Assembly (NCBI GenBank): GCA_021371965.1
Contig: JAJFVE010000188.1
Span: 1-37,410 of the forward strand
Length of the DNA stretch: 37,410 bases
Reading direction: 5' to 3'
Source of the DNA: Planctomycetaceae bacterium
GTDB taxonomy: Bacteria > Planctomycetota > Phycisphaerae > SM23-33
In this document: positions 17,501-24,744 of the stretch, in pieces
Position numbering within the stretch: position 1 is the first letter of the stretch
Layout of the letters: every line of letters begins with the position of its first letter
Position numbers and translations under genes: made by a program
Notes under the pieces: generated by a model
Told to the model about the DNA's origin: nothing
Database searches by the model: none
The model's input: only the letters and a program-made list of their open reading frames with translations

Positions 17501-18408
17501 GCGGCAAAGTGCTCTGGAGCGCCACGCTGCCATTCTGGGCGGAGCACCTTGATGTCGGCGGCGCGGTGGCCGCTGCCGCCTCGGCCGGCGGGGAGTGGGA
17601 GCCCTGGGCCGCGGCCATCGATATGGCGAGCGGGCGCCTGCTGTGGACGTGCTGCCTGGGTCGGTCGATTCGCGTGGGAAATCAGAGCATCAAGTCGATC
17701 GCCGTGGGCGCCGGCGGCGAGGTGAACGTCTATGCCAGCGCGCTGTTCAGCGGCGAGGGCGGGGCCGTGCCCGCACAGATCGTGTTCGATGCGGCGGGGG
17801 GCATGAAAGATATCCGCCGCATCCTGCCCAAGGAAAAGGCCTGGCCGCGGCATTACGATCTGGCCGACCAGACCATCTGCTACGTCGCCGCGACCTCCAC
17901 CGCCCGCGAGGCGGCGCTGGCCGACCAGCGACCGCTGTCGCCCTGGCAGAGGCCTCTGGAGACCAGCAGGTTCTACAAGACGCCAGTGGACCTGCTGATC
18001 AAGACCTCGCCCGGCGGGTCGTTCGCCACGTGCATGGAAAAGGTATACGCCTTCGACCGCGCCGCCGGAAGAGAAACCCTCTACGAACTGCCCGCCGGAC
18101 CGACGGCCTGGAACTGCGTCGTCGTCGAGGCCGCCCACTGCGGCGACGTGACAGCCGTGGCGTCCTTCCTGCACGGGCGATACCTTCGCAAGAACGACCG
18201 CACGCCCGAGACACGCTGGGCGATGTTCTCGACGTCGAAACCCGCGCTCTACATCGACCTGTTCGACCGCGCCAGCGGCCGCCACCTCGCCCGCCAGGAA
18301 CTGCCCGGCGTCACGTTTGAAGAAGAAACCGCGCAGGTGAAGATTCTCAACCGCATGATCGTCGTCGCCGACGCGCAGAGCGTGCAGGTCTTTGCGGCAA
18401 AGCAGTAG
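14518..18408 (+). CDS. Large secreted PQQ-like beta-propeller protein
   Basis: This 1296-residue protein carries a signal peptide (VAAVVFVAAAPAAADD) and two distinct halves. Residues about 30-470 are alanine-rich and helical, resembling TPR-type solenoids. From about 500 to the end the chain has repeated blades with the D-G-x-x-x-W signature of PQQ-like propellers (LDAADGSVVW, AEAVDGRIVW, CDLRDGSLEW, IDAAGGKVLW, IDMASGRLLW). Such propellers often act as extracytoplasmic scaffolds like BamB rather than binding PQQ. The ATG at 14518 was preferred because it keeps a compact signal peptide; AGGGGGG lies about 12 nt upstream. A TTG at 14491 also opens the frame. The stop codon sits inside a CAGTAGCCGG repeat. 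Confidence 0.8.
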   Translation: MIDRNSHGFLMAVAAVVFVAAAPAAADDAPAAQDCIPQNWAAVNISWAATWDATLEANSDAVLGKQIAADATLNSVAGEALALRKIALLKAMAQRFPAEKQKHIEAYLQMAAAGGELRDFCLQQIVREFPAQPDLAAKAYAALIAQPFKDSVRRPSALQWQSMPEKVLAFNARGGIADSSPVVAAALARQGELIGAQMRYDLAPAFFAHAARLAKANPAAAAAAGELLAYLGHGKLAGDWFEKARDNRANVLSIQVGRGVLAALPRDVDLQMRWEALMRSRSATEDFDTADLSNLLEAAAKSQATVARSESHYQSFARAVDQELLTHGGQLTALRQAQDRVAGNLAAELAREDARDELLKLFRRCPWSAGVHEAMAGLAENALRSGHYQWAAATFADVASHAAADNLRRWASVGFWTAVAAQGDAGALEAVMAGAAPDARLPWRGAEATASQIKKELLLGCRGVRSAPPAPLDASRLAISQLPRRRITLPAAPAGWNAGEEAWDMAPHAPWPAVWVADRGPEIIAATSEGVTLLAGDGSSRWTRTVPAAAAPAVRAANEEPAVTHPPRFWPLRQRGAAMTSLPAGPGEKQAVICCLMNQTLPQSLAGLDAADGSVVWSSAALADWKGLRVLSYPAIFDGRAYVLAASAEAQTPMLSLVCAEAVDGRIVWRRTIGRAVDVPVELARASGEVTVSQGSVYSVTHAGSIARCDLRDGSLEWVRGYASAVQQARPAMQFSRSGRGPIVSGTTLLAAPRDHSGVLALDCRSGAILWEAPMTPSDRMLGVVDGVLITMASRWLAGVDVAGGGVKWCRPFERDIDAAAIRGGEVIVVAGERFYRVAADTGKTIEEASIDGQAETPMQGRGLSHGNAHATQPAVQRVFLGDGSLLEIAAPAFAAAQAAPVAIPARLSLPLAQAWSAAAPQATVIVPPPGQADDRFYVISGRRLACLSARENAPSSVQTLWECVLPAAAQRGRVAGGKVLVSGGSDVTAIDAAGGKVLWSATLPFWAEHLDVGGAVAAAASAGGEWEPWAAAIDMASGRLLWTCCLGRSIRVGNQSIKSIAVGAGGEVNVYASALFSGEGGAVPAQIVFDAAGGMKDIRRILPKEKAWPRHYDLADQTICYVAATSTAREAALADQRPLSPWQRPLETSRFYKTPVDLLIKTSPGGSFATCMEKVYAFDRAAGRETLYELPAGPTAWNCVVVEAAHCGDVTAVASFLHGRYLRKNDRTPETRWAMFSTSKPALYIDLFDRASGRHLARQELPGVTFEEETAQVKILNRMIVVADAQSVQVFAAKQ

Positions 18409-18423
18409 CCGGCAGCCGGTAGC
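18403..18423. repeat. CAGTAGCCGG-type short repeat at a gene end
   Basis: CAGTAGCCGGCAGCCGGTAGC overlaps the last codons and stop (TAG 18406-18408) of the PQQ-propeller gene. Related strings occur at 24092-24123 and 21141-21153. Confidence 0.45.
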
Positions 18424-18449
18424 GCGGTTGGGTGGCATGGCGGCCCGCT

Positions 18450-18514
18450 GCAGAGAACGTAAAGAATCTCCATCTTCCAAAATCTCTGCGTTCTCTGCGA
18501 TCTATCTGGTGAAC
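18450..18514. repeat. Tripartite 9-bp repeat with inverted arm, second copy
   Basis: Units TCTCTGCGT (18483-18491), TCTCTGCGA (18492-18500) and TCTATCTGG (18501-18509) repeat the T, A, G unit order of the copy at 40-66 with different core bases. GCAGAGAACG (18450-18459) is the exact reverse complement of 18489-18498, again giving an upstream inverted arm. It follows a large gene by about 40 nt. Confidence 0.65.
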
Positions 18515-18532
18515 TATTTCTTGTACTGCGGG

Positions 18533-18561
18533 GGAATAAAGGGGTCAGCGGAATAAAGGGG
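18533..18561 (+). repeat. GGAATAAAGGGG direct repeat
   Basis: The 12-mer GGAATAAAGGGG occurs at 18533-18544 and again at 18550-18561, separated by TCAGC. GGGGTCAG also occurs at 22519-22526 close to another copy of the 9-bp repeat. The string resembles sequence commonly seen around REP elements and their transposases; that link is from memory and unverified. A 7-bp hairpin (GCACCGC/GCGGTGT) follows at 18598-18615. Confidence 0.45.
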
Positions 18562-18646
18562 CCGGCGTTCCGCTACCTCTGGGATCTCCTGAGGGATGCA
18601 CCGCCGATGCGGTGTGTCCTTCCGGCCCTACAATCCAGCCATGAGC

Positions 18647-19411
18647 TCATCGTATCCCCATAAGAGGTATGGCAACGATAGCCAGAAAATCCTGCATGAA
18701 GTGCATCACGATTGGCGCCAGGAGGCTTTTCCTCCACAGAAACACCATTGCGAAAACGAGTCCCATGAACCCCACGGTCACCACGCCCGCTGAACCCTCG
18801 TAGCCATGGCCCAAGGCAAAGATGAAGGAGGACAATAGCACGGCGGCCACGCCGCTGCCGGTGATCTCGGCAAAGCGCAGGATCAGGTAACCTCGGAAGA
18901 TGGTTTCCTCGGCCAGGGCGACAACCACCACCATGACCGAGGCGAGCGCGAGTTCCACGCCTCCGTGCGGCGTGAGGTCAGCGGGCAACGATTTGGGGCC
19001 GGGGGACAAGCCGACAAATTTGGCAGCCTGTTCAACCCATCCGGCGGCAAAGAACGTCGGGATAAAGAGCATCATGCCCAGGCCGACGTCGCGCCAGCAG
19101 CACCGAAAGCTCCATCCGATCCGGCGTATCGGTTCACGGTTTCTCCAGATGAAAAACAGCACCAGGCTGACTAGGGCCATGTCGCGAAAGATGATAGCGG
19201 TTCCGCCCAGGGCGAAGCTCATGCCGCCCGGCCCTGCCACCCCGACCGAGACAAACGACAGCAGCAAAGACGGAAGGATGAGGAACACGAAGACGGAGAC
19301 TTCGAGCAATCGCTCCATCCTGCATCGACGCGTTCCATGCGGAGATAAGTCCTCATCGGCCTTGACCGTAAACCCGAATACCTTAAAGAGCGTAGCGGTC
19401 TTGCCGAACAT
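18647..19411 (-). CDS. CPBP family intramembrane glutamic protease
   Basis: This 254-residue polytopic protein belongs to the CPBP (CAAX protease and bacteriocin-processing, Abi) family. The three conserved motifs are visible: EETIFRG (E168, E169, R173), FALGH (H202) and HFMQD (H237, D241). These residues form the active site within the membrane. About seven hydrophobic segments are present, with a 35-residue soluble N-terminal extension. The ribosome site AAAGGAG (19425-19419, minus strand) is 7 nt from the ATG. It diverges from the HtrA gene, sharing a 115-bp control region. Substrates of bacterial CPBP members are mostly unknown; processing of a small membrane peptide is possible. Confidence 0.87.
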   Translation of the reverse strand: MFGKTATLFKVFGFTVKADEDLSPHGTRRCRMERLLEVSVFVFLILPSLLLSFVSVGVAGPGGMSFALGGTAIIFRDMALVSLVLFFIWRNREPIRRIGWSFRCCWRDVGLGMMLFIPTFFAAGWVEQAAKFVGLSPGPKSLPADLTPHGGVELALASVMVVVVALAEETIFRGYLILRFAEITGSGVAAVLLSSFIFALGHGYEGSAGVVTVGFMGLVFAMVFLWRKSLLAPIVMHFMQDFLAIVAIPLMGIR

Positions 19412-19430
19412 GTGTAATCTCCTTTGCTCT

Positions 19431-19478
19431 AATTCTATTGATGCCCCCGGTCTGCGGAGCGTTATCCTGCATAGAATT
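19431..19478. promoter_or_regulatory. Inverted repeat between divergent protease genes
   Basis: AATTCTAT (19431-19438) and ATAGAATT (19471-19478) are exact reverse complements 32 nt apart. Each presents TAGAAT, close to a -10 box, to the gene it faces. No clear -35 accompanies either, so an operator role is equally possible. Confidence 0.3.
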
Positions 19479-19526
19479 CCCGGCGTTTGGAGCTTGGTGT
19501 AGCTGAAACGGAAAAGGGGATATCCG

Positions 19527-21050
19527 ATGAAAGCGATTAATCGATGGTTGTCGGCGGGAGTGCTTGTCGCCGTAGTGGCTTATGCTGCAATCGACGGGCC
19601 GCGAATTGCCACGCGAATCGCCTTTGCGGTCACCCAGGGCCAAAATCAGGCCGCTCGCGAGCATCTGGCGACGCTGGCCAAAGGTGATACGTTGTCGCCT
19701 CTCTTCGTCGAAGTGGCCAAGGTGCTCAGGCCGGCTGTCGTCGAGGTCCGCGTCACCAAGAAGGTCAAGATGCAGGAGACCCCGGACATCAACCAGTTCT
19801 TTCAGCACTTCTTCGGAGATGAAGCGCCCTTCGGCCTGCCGCAATCTCCCGGCAAGGGTGCCAAGCCCCAGCCGCGGGAATACCTCCAGCGTGGTTTGGG
19901 CAGTGGCGTCGTGATCGATGCCAAGAATGGATATATCCTGACCAACTACCATGTCGTCGGCGGAGCCGATGAGACCCAGGTCGTATTGCCTGACGGGCGG
20001 ACGCTGAAGGTGGAATGGGCTCGTACGGACCCGATGACCGATCTGGCCATCGTTAAGGTGGGACCTACGGATCTGATCGAGGCCCCGCTGGGCGACAGCG
20101 ACGCGATGCAGGTGGGTGACTGTGTGTTGGCAATCGGTGCGCCTGAGGGACTGGAGCAGACGGTGACGGCCGGGATCATCTCGGCCAAGGGGCGCGTTAC
20201 CGACCATGCCAAAACGTATCAAAGTTTCATACAGACCGATGCTGCCATCAACCATGGCAATAGCGGTGGGCCGCTGGTTAACACCAAGGGCGAGGTTATT
20301 GGCATCAACACGGCCATCGTTTCGGAGAGCGGCGGCAATGAGGGTATTGGCTTTGCCATCCCCTCCAACATGGTCAAGAGCGTGATGACCCAACTTATCG
20401 AGAAGGGCAAGGTGACGCGGGGCTATCTGGGTGTAGCCATTCAGGGGGTGGACGAGAAGTTGGCCAAGAGCTTCCATCTTTCCAGCACCAAGGGCGCGCT
20501 GATTGCTTCGGTGACGCCCGACGGCCCGGCCGCCAAGGCGGGCTTAAAATCAGGCGATTTCATCGTGTCCGTGGCGGGCAAGCCGGTCGAGAACTCCAAC
20601 GAGTTGAGGAACCTGGTGGCCGGCCTGGAGGTTGGCAAGAGCGTTCCGGTAGAGTTCTACCGTGACGGCAAGAAGACCAGCGTAAGCGTGACCATAGAAA
20701 CTCAGCCAGCAAACATGTTCGCGGCTGGCGAAATGCCCGAAGGCGGGGAGACGACGGCCGGAAAGTTCGGCCTCCAGGTGCAGACTGTGACCAAGGAGTT
20801 GGCCCAGCAATACGGATACAAGACCACCCCCAAGGGCGTGGTCATTACGCAAGTCACTCCTGGTTCTTCCGCCGACAGTCAGGGTCTCAAGGAAGGCATG
20901 GTGATCACGCAGGTCCAGGACAAGGACATCGACACGGCCGAGCAGTTCAAGGAAGCGGTCTCAGCAAAAGAAGCGGCCGAGGGCGTGCGTCTACGAGTGA
21001 CCGATCCTTCAGGCATGACGCGGTTCGTGTTCCTGCCGCCCTCGAAGTAG
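19527..21050 (+). CDS. Do-like (HtrA/DegP) periplasmic serine protease
   Basis: This 507-residue protein has an N-terminal signal or anchor (about 6-22), a trypsin-like domain and two PDZ domains. The catalytic triad is H142 in TNYHVV, D172 in TDLAIVKV and S246 in GNSGGPL. PDZ1 starts near RGYLGVAIQGV (about 298-308) and PDZ2 near FGLQVQTVTKELA. HtrA proteases degrade or refold misfolded envelope proteins and switch activity through PDZ binding. The linker between strands carries the FFQHFFGDE region typical of the regulatory LA loop. AAAAGGGG shortly before the ATG is a good ribosome site. The gene diverges from the CPBP protease, so the two could respond to the same envelope signal. Confidence 0.93.
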   Translation: MKAINRWLSAGVLVAVVAYAAIDGPRIATRIAFAVTQGQNQAAREHLATLAKGDTLSPLFVEVAKVLRPAVVEVRVTKKVKMQETPDINQFFQHFFGDEAPFGLPQSPGKGAKPQPREYLQRGLGSGVVIDAKNGYILTNYHVVGGADETQVVLPDGRTLKVEWARTDPMTDLAIVKVGPTDLIEAPLGDSDAMQVGDCVLAIGAPEGLEQTVTAGIISAKGRVTDHAKTYQSFIQTDAAINHGNSGGPLVNTKGEVIGINTAIVSESGGNEGIGFAIPSNMVKSVMTQLIEKGKVTRGYLGVAIQGVDEKLAKSFHLSSTKGALIASVTPDGPAAKAGLKSGDFIVSVAGKPVENSNELRNLVAGLEVGKSVPVEFYRDGKKTSVSVTIETQPANMFAAGEMPEGGETTAGKFGLQVQTVTKELAQQYGYKTTPKGVVITQVTPGSSADSQGLKEGMVITQVQDKDIDTAEQFKEAVSAKEAAEGVRLRVTDPSGMTRFVFLPPSK

Positions 21051-21135
21051 CGCATGGTTACGCCGTGATCAGGAGACTCAACAGGTGAGACACTGCGTTG
21101 AGGGAGGCGGTCAAAGATCCCGCAATTGTGCCGGC

Positions 21136-21169
21136 GCCTACGGCAGCCGGTAGCTGGAATCCCGTAGGC
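21136..21169. repeat. Inverted repeat downstream of htrA
   Basis: GCCTACGG (21136-21143) and CCGTAGGC (21162-21169) form an 8-bp stem, with CAGCCGGTAGCTGG in the loop. There is no U-tract, so it is not a typical terminator. Part of the loop resembles the CAGTAGCCGG repeats. Confidence 0.4.
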
Positions 21170-21191
21170 ATCGCCAAAGATCTGGAACTGG

Positions 21192-22037
21192 ATGACGACC
21201 ATGACGCCGCTAGAGTTCATTCTGGCCACGTTCGCTGTATCCGTGGGGGCTGGGATCTTTGGGGCAGTGCTGGGGTTGGGCGGGGGAATCATCGTCGTGC
21301 CCGCCTTGACGCTACTGTTGCACGTTGATATCCGCTACGCCATAGGCGCCTCGATCGTCTCTGTGATCGCCACCTCTAGTGGAGCCGGCGCTGTATATGT
21401 GAAGGAAGGCTTGACCAACATCCGCGTCTCAATGCTTCTGGAAACTGCCACTACCAGCGGGGCCATCCTGGGGGCCTTTGTTGCGGGCATAGTACATCCG
21501 AAATGGCTATTCTTATTATTCGGCCTGATACTGAGCTATTCGGCGTTCCAGATGTGGCGCGGACCCCGCCATGTCACCTCGGGCGAAAGTCATGCCGATC
21601 TCTTGGTGCAGCGACTGTCACTTGGCGGATCGTACTTCGACCAGGCAGGGGGGGCGGAAGTTGTATATCATGCCAGACGGCCGAAAGCCGGGTTGCTGGT
21701 CAGTTCATTCGCCGGCGTCATCAGCGGACTGCTGGGGGTCGGAGGCGGCGTCATCAAAGTGCCTACCATGAATCTTATCATGGGCCTGCCGCTGAAGGTC
21801 GCCTCGGCCACCAGCAATTTCATGATCGGTGTGACGGCCGCAGCCAGCGCGGGCGTGTATTTCTATCGAGGGGACATCAATCCAATCATCGCCGCCCCAG
21901 TGGCCGTCGGCGTAGCCGCCGGGGCACTGATCGGGACGATTATCCTGCGGAGAATGCCGACGAAGATATTGCACATAGTCTTTACGGCCGTACTGCTGGC
22001 AGTTGCCGCCCAGATGCTGTGGAGGGGACTGACATGA
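21192..22037 (+). CDS. TauE/SafE family membrane transporter
   Basis: This 281-residue polytopic protein belongs to the TauE/SafE family, exporters or importers of sulfite, sulfoacetate and similar anions. The tandem glycine-rich motifs are visible: VGAGIFGAVLGLGGGIIVVP (18-37) in the first half and GVISGLLGVGGGVIKVPTMN in the second. This gives the two-fold repeat expected of about eight membrane segments. An ATG three codons downstream is a possible alternative start. The stop overlaps the start of the next gene by ATGA. A sulfatase gene lies nearby, so sulfur-anion handling is conceivable, but the substrate cannot be deduced. Confidence 0.87.
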   Translation: MTTMTPLEFILATFAVSVGAGIFGAVLGLGGGIIVVPALTLLLHVDIRYAIGASIVSVIATSSGAGAVYVKEGLTNIRVSMLLETATTSGAILGAFVAGIVHPKWLFLLFGLILSYSAFQMWRGPRHVTSGESHADLLVQRLSLGGSYFDQAGGAEVVYHARRPKAGLLVSSFAGVISGLLGVGGGVIKVPTMNLIMGLPLKVASATSNFMIGVTAAASAGVYFYRGDINPIIAAPVAVGVAAGALIGTIILRRMPTKILHIVFTAVLLAVAAQMLWRGLT

Positions 22038-22453
22038 GTCACCCCCCGCCGCTGCCGAGGGACATTAAGCCGCCCTTCAGGCGTGTCGAAATCTTCTTGA
22101 GCTATCTGCTTCGTACAGGCGTAGCGTTAAGCATGATGCTGGTACTGACTGGGGTGGTGCTCCTTTTCGTCAGGCACCCGGACGACCTGTCGCAAGCACG
22201 GAATCTTCCAGGACTCGTGGCTCCAGGCGCGGAATTCCCGCATACCGTCGGCCAGGTAATCCGCCAGTTTGACGGCGTCTCAGGGCGAGCGGTTGCGTCG
22301 CTGGGCCTTCTGGTGCTTATCGCCACACCGGTACTGCGTGTGGCCGTCTCTGTAGTGGCCTTTGCCCTTGAACGAGACTGGACATATGTCGCACTGACGA
22401 TGTTGGTACTGATCCTGCTCCTGTTATCTTTCCGTGTGGGCGGGGCAGGGTGA
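22034..22453 (+). CDS. DUF1634 membrane protein
   Basis: This 139-residue protein has three hydrophobic segments (about 26-46, 86-105 and 115-133) and the length of DUF1634 proteins. Members of this family are typically found next to TauE/SafE permeases, as here, where the genes overlap by 4 bp. It probably forms a small accessory subunit of the transporter. The ATG at 22034 is set by the ATGA overlap. The identification rests on topology and context more than on a sharp motif. Confidence 0.7.
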   Translation: MSHPPPLPRDIKPPFRRVEIFLSYLLRTGVALSMMLVLTGVVLLFVRHPDDLSQARNLPGLVAPGAEFPHTVGQVIRQFDGVSGRAVASLGLLVLIATPVLRVAVSVVAFALERDWTYVALTMLVLILLLLSFRVGGAG

Positions 22454-22535
22454 GCGAGGTTTCGATCAAGAATAAGGCCGCATGCGCACCATGCGAGAAA
22501 TCCGGCTGGGAGACAATGGGGTCAGGTGGCCAAGC

Positions 22536-22553
22536 GCTCAGCGGCCTCTGCGG
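22536..22553. repeat. Two-unit copy of the 9-bp repeat
   Basis: GCTCAGCGG (22536-22544) and CCTCTGCGG (22545-22553) both fit the N-CTC-N-GCG-N unit of the elements at 40-66 and 18483-18509. It lies between the convergent DUF1634 and sulfatase genes, 4 nt from the sulfatase stop codon. Confidence 0.45.
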
Positions 22554-22557
22554 CGAA

Positions 22558-24033
22558 TCATTCCTGATGTACGTACTGCCCCCAGCGGGCTTGGCCGAAG
22601 TGCATCTTCATCGCGGGCGAGTCGTACAGCGCCGGGCCTTGCACCGCGTCGGTGGCGTAGCTGCTTTCGGTCCGGTAGTTCAGCGTGAACAGGAGCAACC
22701 GCTCCATCAAGTCGGCGCGGACGGCCGCGTGTGCCGGGTCCTCGAACAGGTTGTACATCTCGCCCGGGTCGGCCTGCACGTCGTACAGTTCGTGCGCGCC
22801 GCAGTCGGCGTTGACGATCAGGCGGTGCTGCCGCGTGCGGACGGCCGAGACCTTGCCCGTGACGCAGAACTCGCAGAAGGCGGCGTCTTTGCCGGGCCGC
22901 TGCCCCGCGGCGATGGGCAGCACGTCCACGCCCTCGCGCCCGGGCGGTACGTCCACGCCGCACAGGCCGCACACCGTGGGGTACCAGTCGATGGTCTCGA
23001 TCAGCTCGTCGCACGTCGCGGCGGCCGGCCCGCCCGGCCAGCGCAGCAGGAACGGCACGCGGTGGAGCGACTCGTAGAGGCTCAGCCCCTTGAACAGCAG
23101 CCCGTGCTCGCCGGCGTAGTCGCCGTGGTCGGCGGTATAGAGGATGATCGTGTTGTCCAGTTCGCCCGAGGCTTCCAGGGCGGCGATCACGCGGCCGATC
23201 TCGTTGTCGATCTGCGTGATCAGCGCGTAGTACCCGCACAGGCCGCGCTTGAGCCGCTCCTGGGTGGCGGCCAGCGGATACCCGCTGCCGCGCAGCACCG
23301 CGTCGCGAATCGCCGCGGGCTTTGAAGCAAAACCGTTGACGAACAGGTCGGCGGCGCTGTCGGGCAGCACGATGTCCTTCGGATCGTACATGCGGAAGAA
23401 TTCCTCGGCCGCGTAGTCGCATCCGTGAGGGCGCTGGAAGCTGACCTGCGCGAAGAACGGGCGCGAGCGGTCGCGGCTGCCCAGGAAGTTGATCGCCTCC
23501 TGGCCGGTGAAATATTCGCACGACTGCTCGTAGGAGAGAAATGACGGCCGCGACGCCGGCTCGCCGGGGGTGGTCATCTCACGGTCCATCAGCTCGGCGG
23601 CGCCGGACTGGACGATCTGGCGGAAGTAGTGGCAGGACATCGGGTCGCCCGGGGCCACGTCGCCGAGGTTGTCGTAGCGGATGTGCTCGAAGCCTTCGCG
23701 GTCCCACAGCGGCACCATGTGGGCCTTGCCGAAGATCGCCGTCTGGTAGCCCGCGCGGCGGAACACGCACGCCAGCGTGTCGGGATTGCGCCGGTCGTAG
23801 AGATTGTTCATATTGCCGAAGAGCCCGTGCGTATGGCAGTACTGGCCGGTGATGAAGCTCAGCCGCGACGGGGCGCAGATGGGGTTGACCGTGTACGCGC
23901 GGCGGAAGTTGACGCCCGATGCGGCCAGGCGGTCGAGGTTGGGCGTGCGCACGTTGGGGTTGCCGCTGTAGCCGGTCGACTGCGTGTTGTGCTGGTCGCT
24001 CATCAGCCACAGGACGTTCGGGCGTTTGGCCAA
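22558..24033 (-). CDS. Sulfatase (formylglycine-dependent, S1 family)
   Basis: This 491-residue enzyme hydrolyses sulfate esters. The activation motif is CAPSR (C53-R57), in which the cysteine becomes formylglycine, followed by LSFITGQ. The N-terminal metal-site strand reads NVLWLMSDQHN, with D13 followed by Q rather than a second Asp, as in choline-sulfatase-like members. TADHGDYAGEHG (near the middle) provides further calcium ligands. No signal peptide is seen, so the enzyme is probably cytoplasmic. The TTG at 24033 was chosen because AGGAG lies 7 nt upstream and the protein then starts at the family's usual point; the open frame continues to another TTG at 24087. Confidence 0.87.
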   Translation of the reverse strand: MAKRPNVLWLMSDQHNTQSTGYSGNPNVRTPNLDRLAASGVNFRRAYTVNPICAPSRLSFITGQYCHTHGLFGNMNNLYDRRNPDTLACVFRRAGYQTAIFGKAHMVPLWDREGFEHIRYDNLGDVAPGDPMSCHYFRQIVQSGAAELMDREMTTPGEPASRPSFLSYEQSCEYFTGQEAINFLGSRDRSRPFFAQVSFQRPHGCDYAAEEFFRMYDPKDIVLPDSAADLFVNGFASKPAAIRDAVLRGSGYPLAATQERLKRGLCGYYALITQIDNEIGRVIAALEASGELDNTIILYTADHGDYAGEHGLLFKGLSLYESLHRVPFLLRWPGGPAAATCDELIETIDWYPTVCGLCGVDVPPGREGVDVLPIAAGQRPGKDAAFCEFCVTGKVSAVRTRQHRLIVNADCGAHELYDVQADPGEMYNLFEDPAHAAVRADLMERLLLFTLNYRTESSYATDAVQGPALYDSPAMKMHFGQARWGQYVHQE

Positions 24034-24091
24034 AGCAGTTCTCCTGAATAGGCTCTCGACTCTAACGCCGCAGCTGCGGTGGGTCAAATGA

Positions 24092-24123
24092 CAGTAGCCG
24101 GTGGTCAGTAGCCGGTAGCCGGT
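24092..24123. repeat. CAGTAGCCGGT short tandem repeat
   Basis: CAGTAGCCGGT occurs at 24092-24102 and 24106-24116, followed by AGCCGGT (24117-24123). It lies upstream of the sulfatase start and resembles the string at the end of the PQQ-propeller gene. Confidence 0.55.
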
Positions 24124-24270
24124 GAGGAATCAGCCGCCTGAATGACCGTGGGCATGCCCACTGCTAGAATTACACCAGGAATGTTGAAGACAGGCGGCGC
24201 GGTGATGTTGTGTGTGCTGATTGCCATTACAGACGCTCCCGTCGTCTTATATGCTGGAAAGGGCTACCTT

Positions 24271-24744
24271 GTGAGCATCGTCGTCAAGAGCACCGCGTTC
24301 GAGAACGGCCAGCCGATCCCCAGGAAGTACAGCCAGGACGGTCAGAACATTTCGCCGCCGCTGGAGTGGCAGGGCCTGCCGGAAGGCACGAAGGAACTGG
24401 CGCTGATCGTGGATGACCCCGACGCGCCGACGCCCCAGCCTTGGGTGCATTGGGTCATGTACAAGATCGCCCCCGGCGTCAAACACCTGCCCGAGGGCGT
24501 GAAGGCGGCCGACAAACCGCCTGAGCTTCATGGAGCGCTGCAAGGCGTGAATACGTCCAAGAACGCCGGATACGACGGCCCGGCCCCGCCCAAGGGGCAC
24601 GGCGTGCATCACTATCACTTCAAGCTCTACGCGCTGGATGCGCCGCTGAATCTGCCGCCGCGCCAGACCAAGGAGCAACTCCTGACCGCGATGAAGGGCC
24701 ACGTCCTGGGCGAGAGTGAGTTGATCGGCACGTACGAGCGATGA
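24271..24744 (+). CDS. YbhB/YbcL family PEBP-like protein
   Basis: This protein belongs to the bacterial phosphatidylethanolamine-binding (Raf kinase inhibitor-like) family, of unclear function. Typical features are DGQNISPPLEW, ALIVDDPDAP followed by WVHWV, and the later GPAPPKGHGVHHYHFKLYAL, which together form the anion-binding pocket. The GTG at 24271 gives 157 residues, the same size as E. coli YbhB, with GGAAAGGG 7 nt upstream. The frame also opens at ATG 24142, 24154 and 24178, and the extra residues include a hydrophobic stretch (VMLCVLIAITDAPVVLYAG). A secreted version is therefore possible. It is coupled by ATGA to the ribonucleotide reductase gene. Confidence 0.78.
   Translation: MSIVVKSTAFENGQPIPRKYSQDGQNISPPLEWQGLPEGTKELALIVDDPDAPTPQPWVHWVMYKIAPGVKHLPEGVKAADKPPELHGALQGVNTSKNAGYDGPAPPKGHGVHHYHFKLYALDAPLNLPPRQTKEQLLTAMKGHVLGESELIGTYER

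Noticed and set aside
16132..18480. A 782-codon open frame antisense to the PQQ-propeller gene
   Set aside because: Same cause: third-position GC bias keeps the opposite strand open. The composition is unlike a folded protein.
22450..23325. Plus-strand frame continuing after the DUF1634 gene
   Set aside because: It is mostly antisense to the sulfatase gene and has no homologous features.
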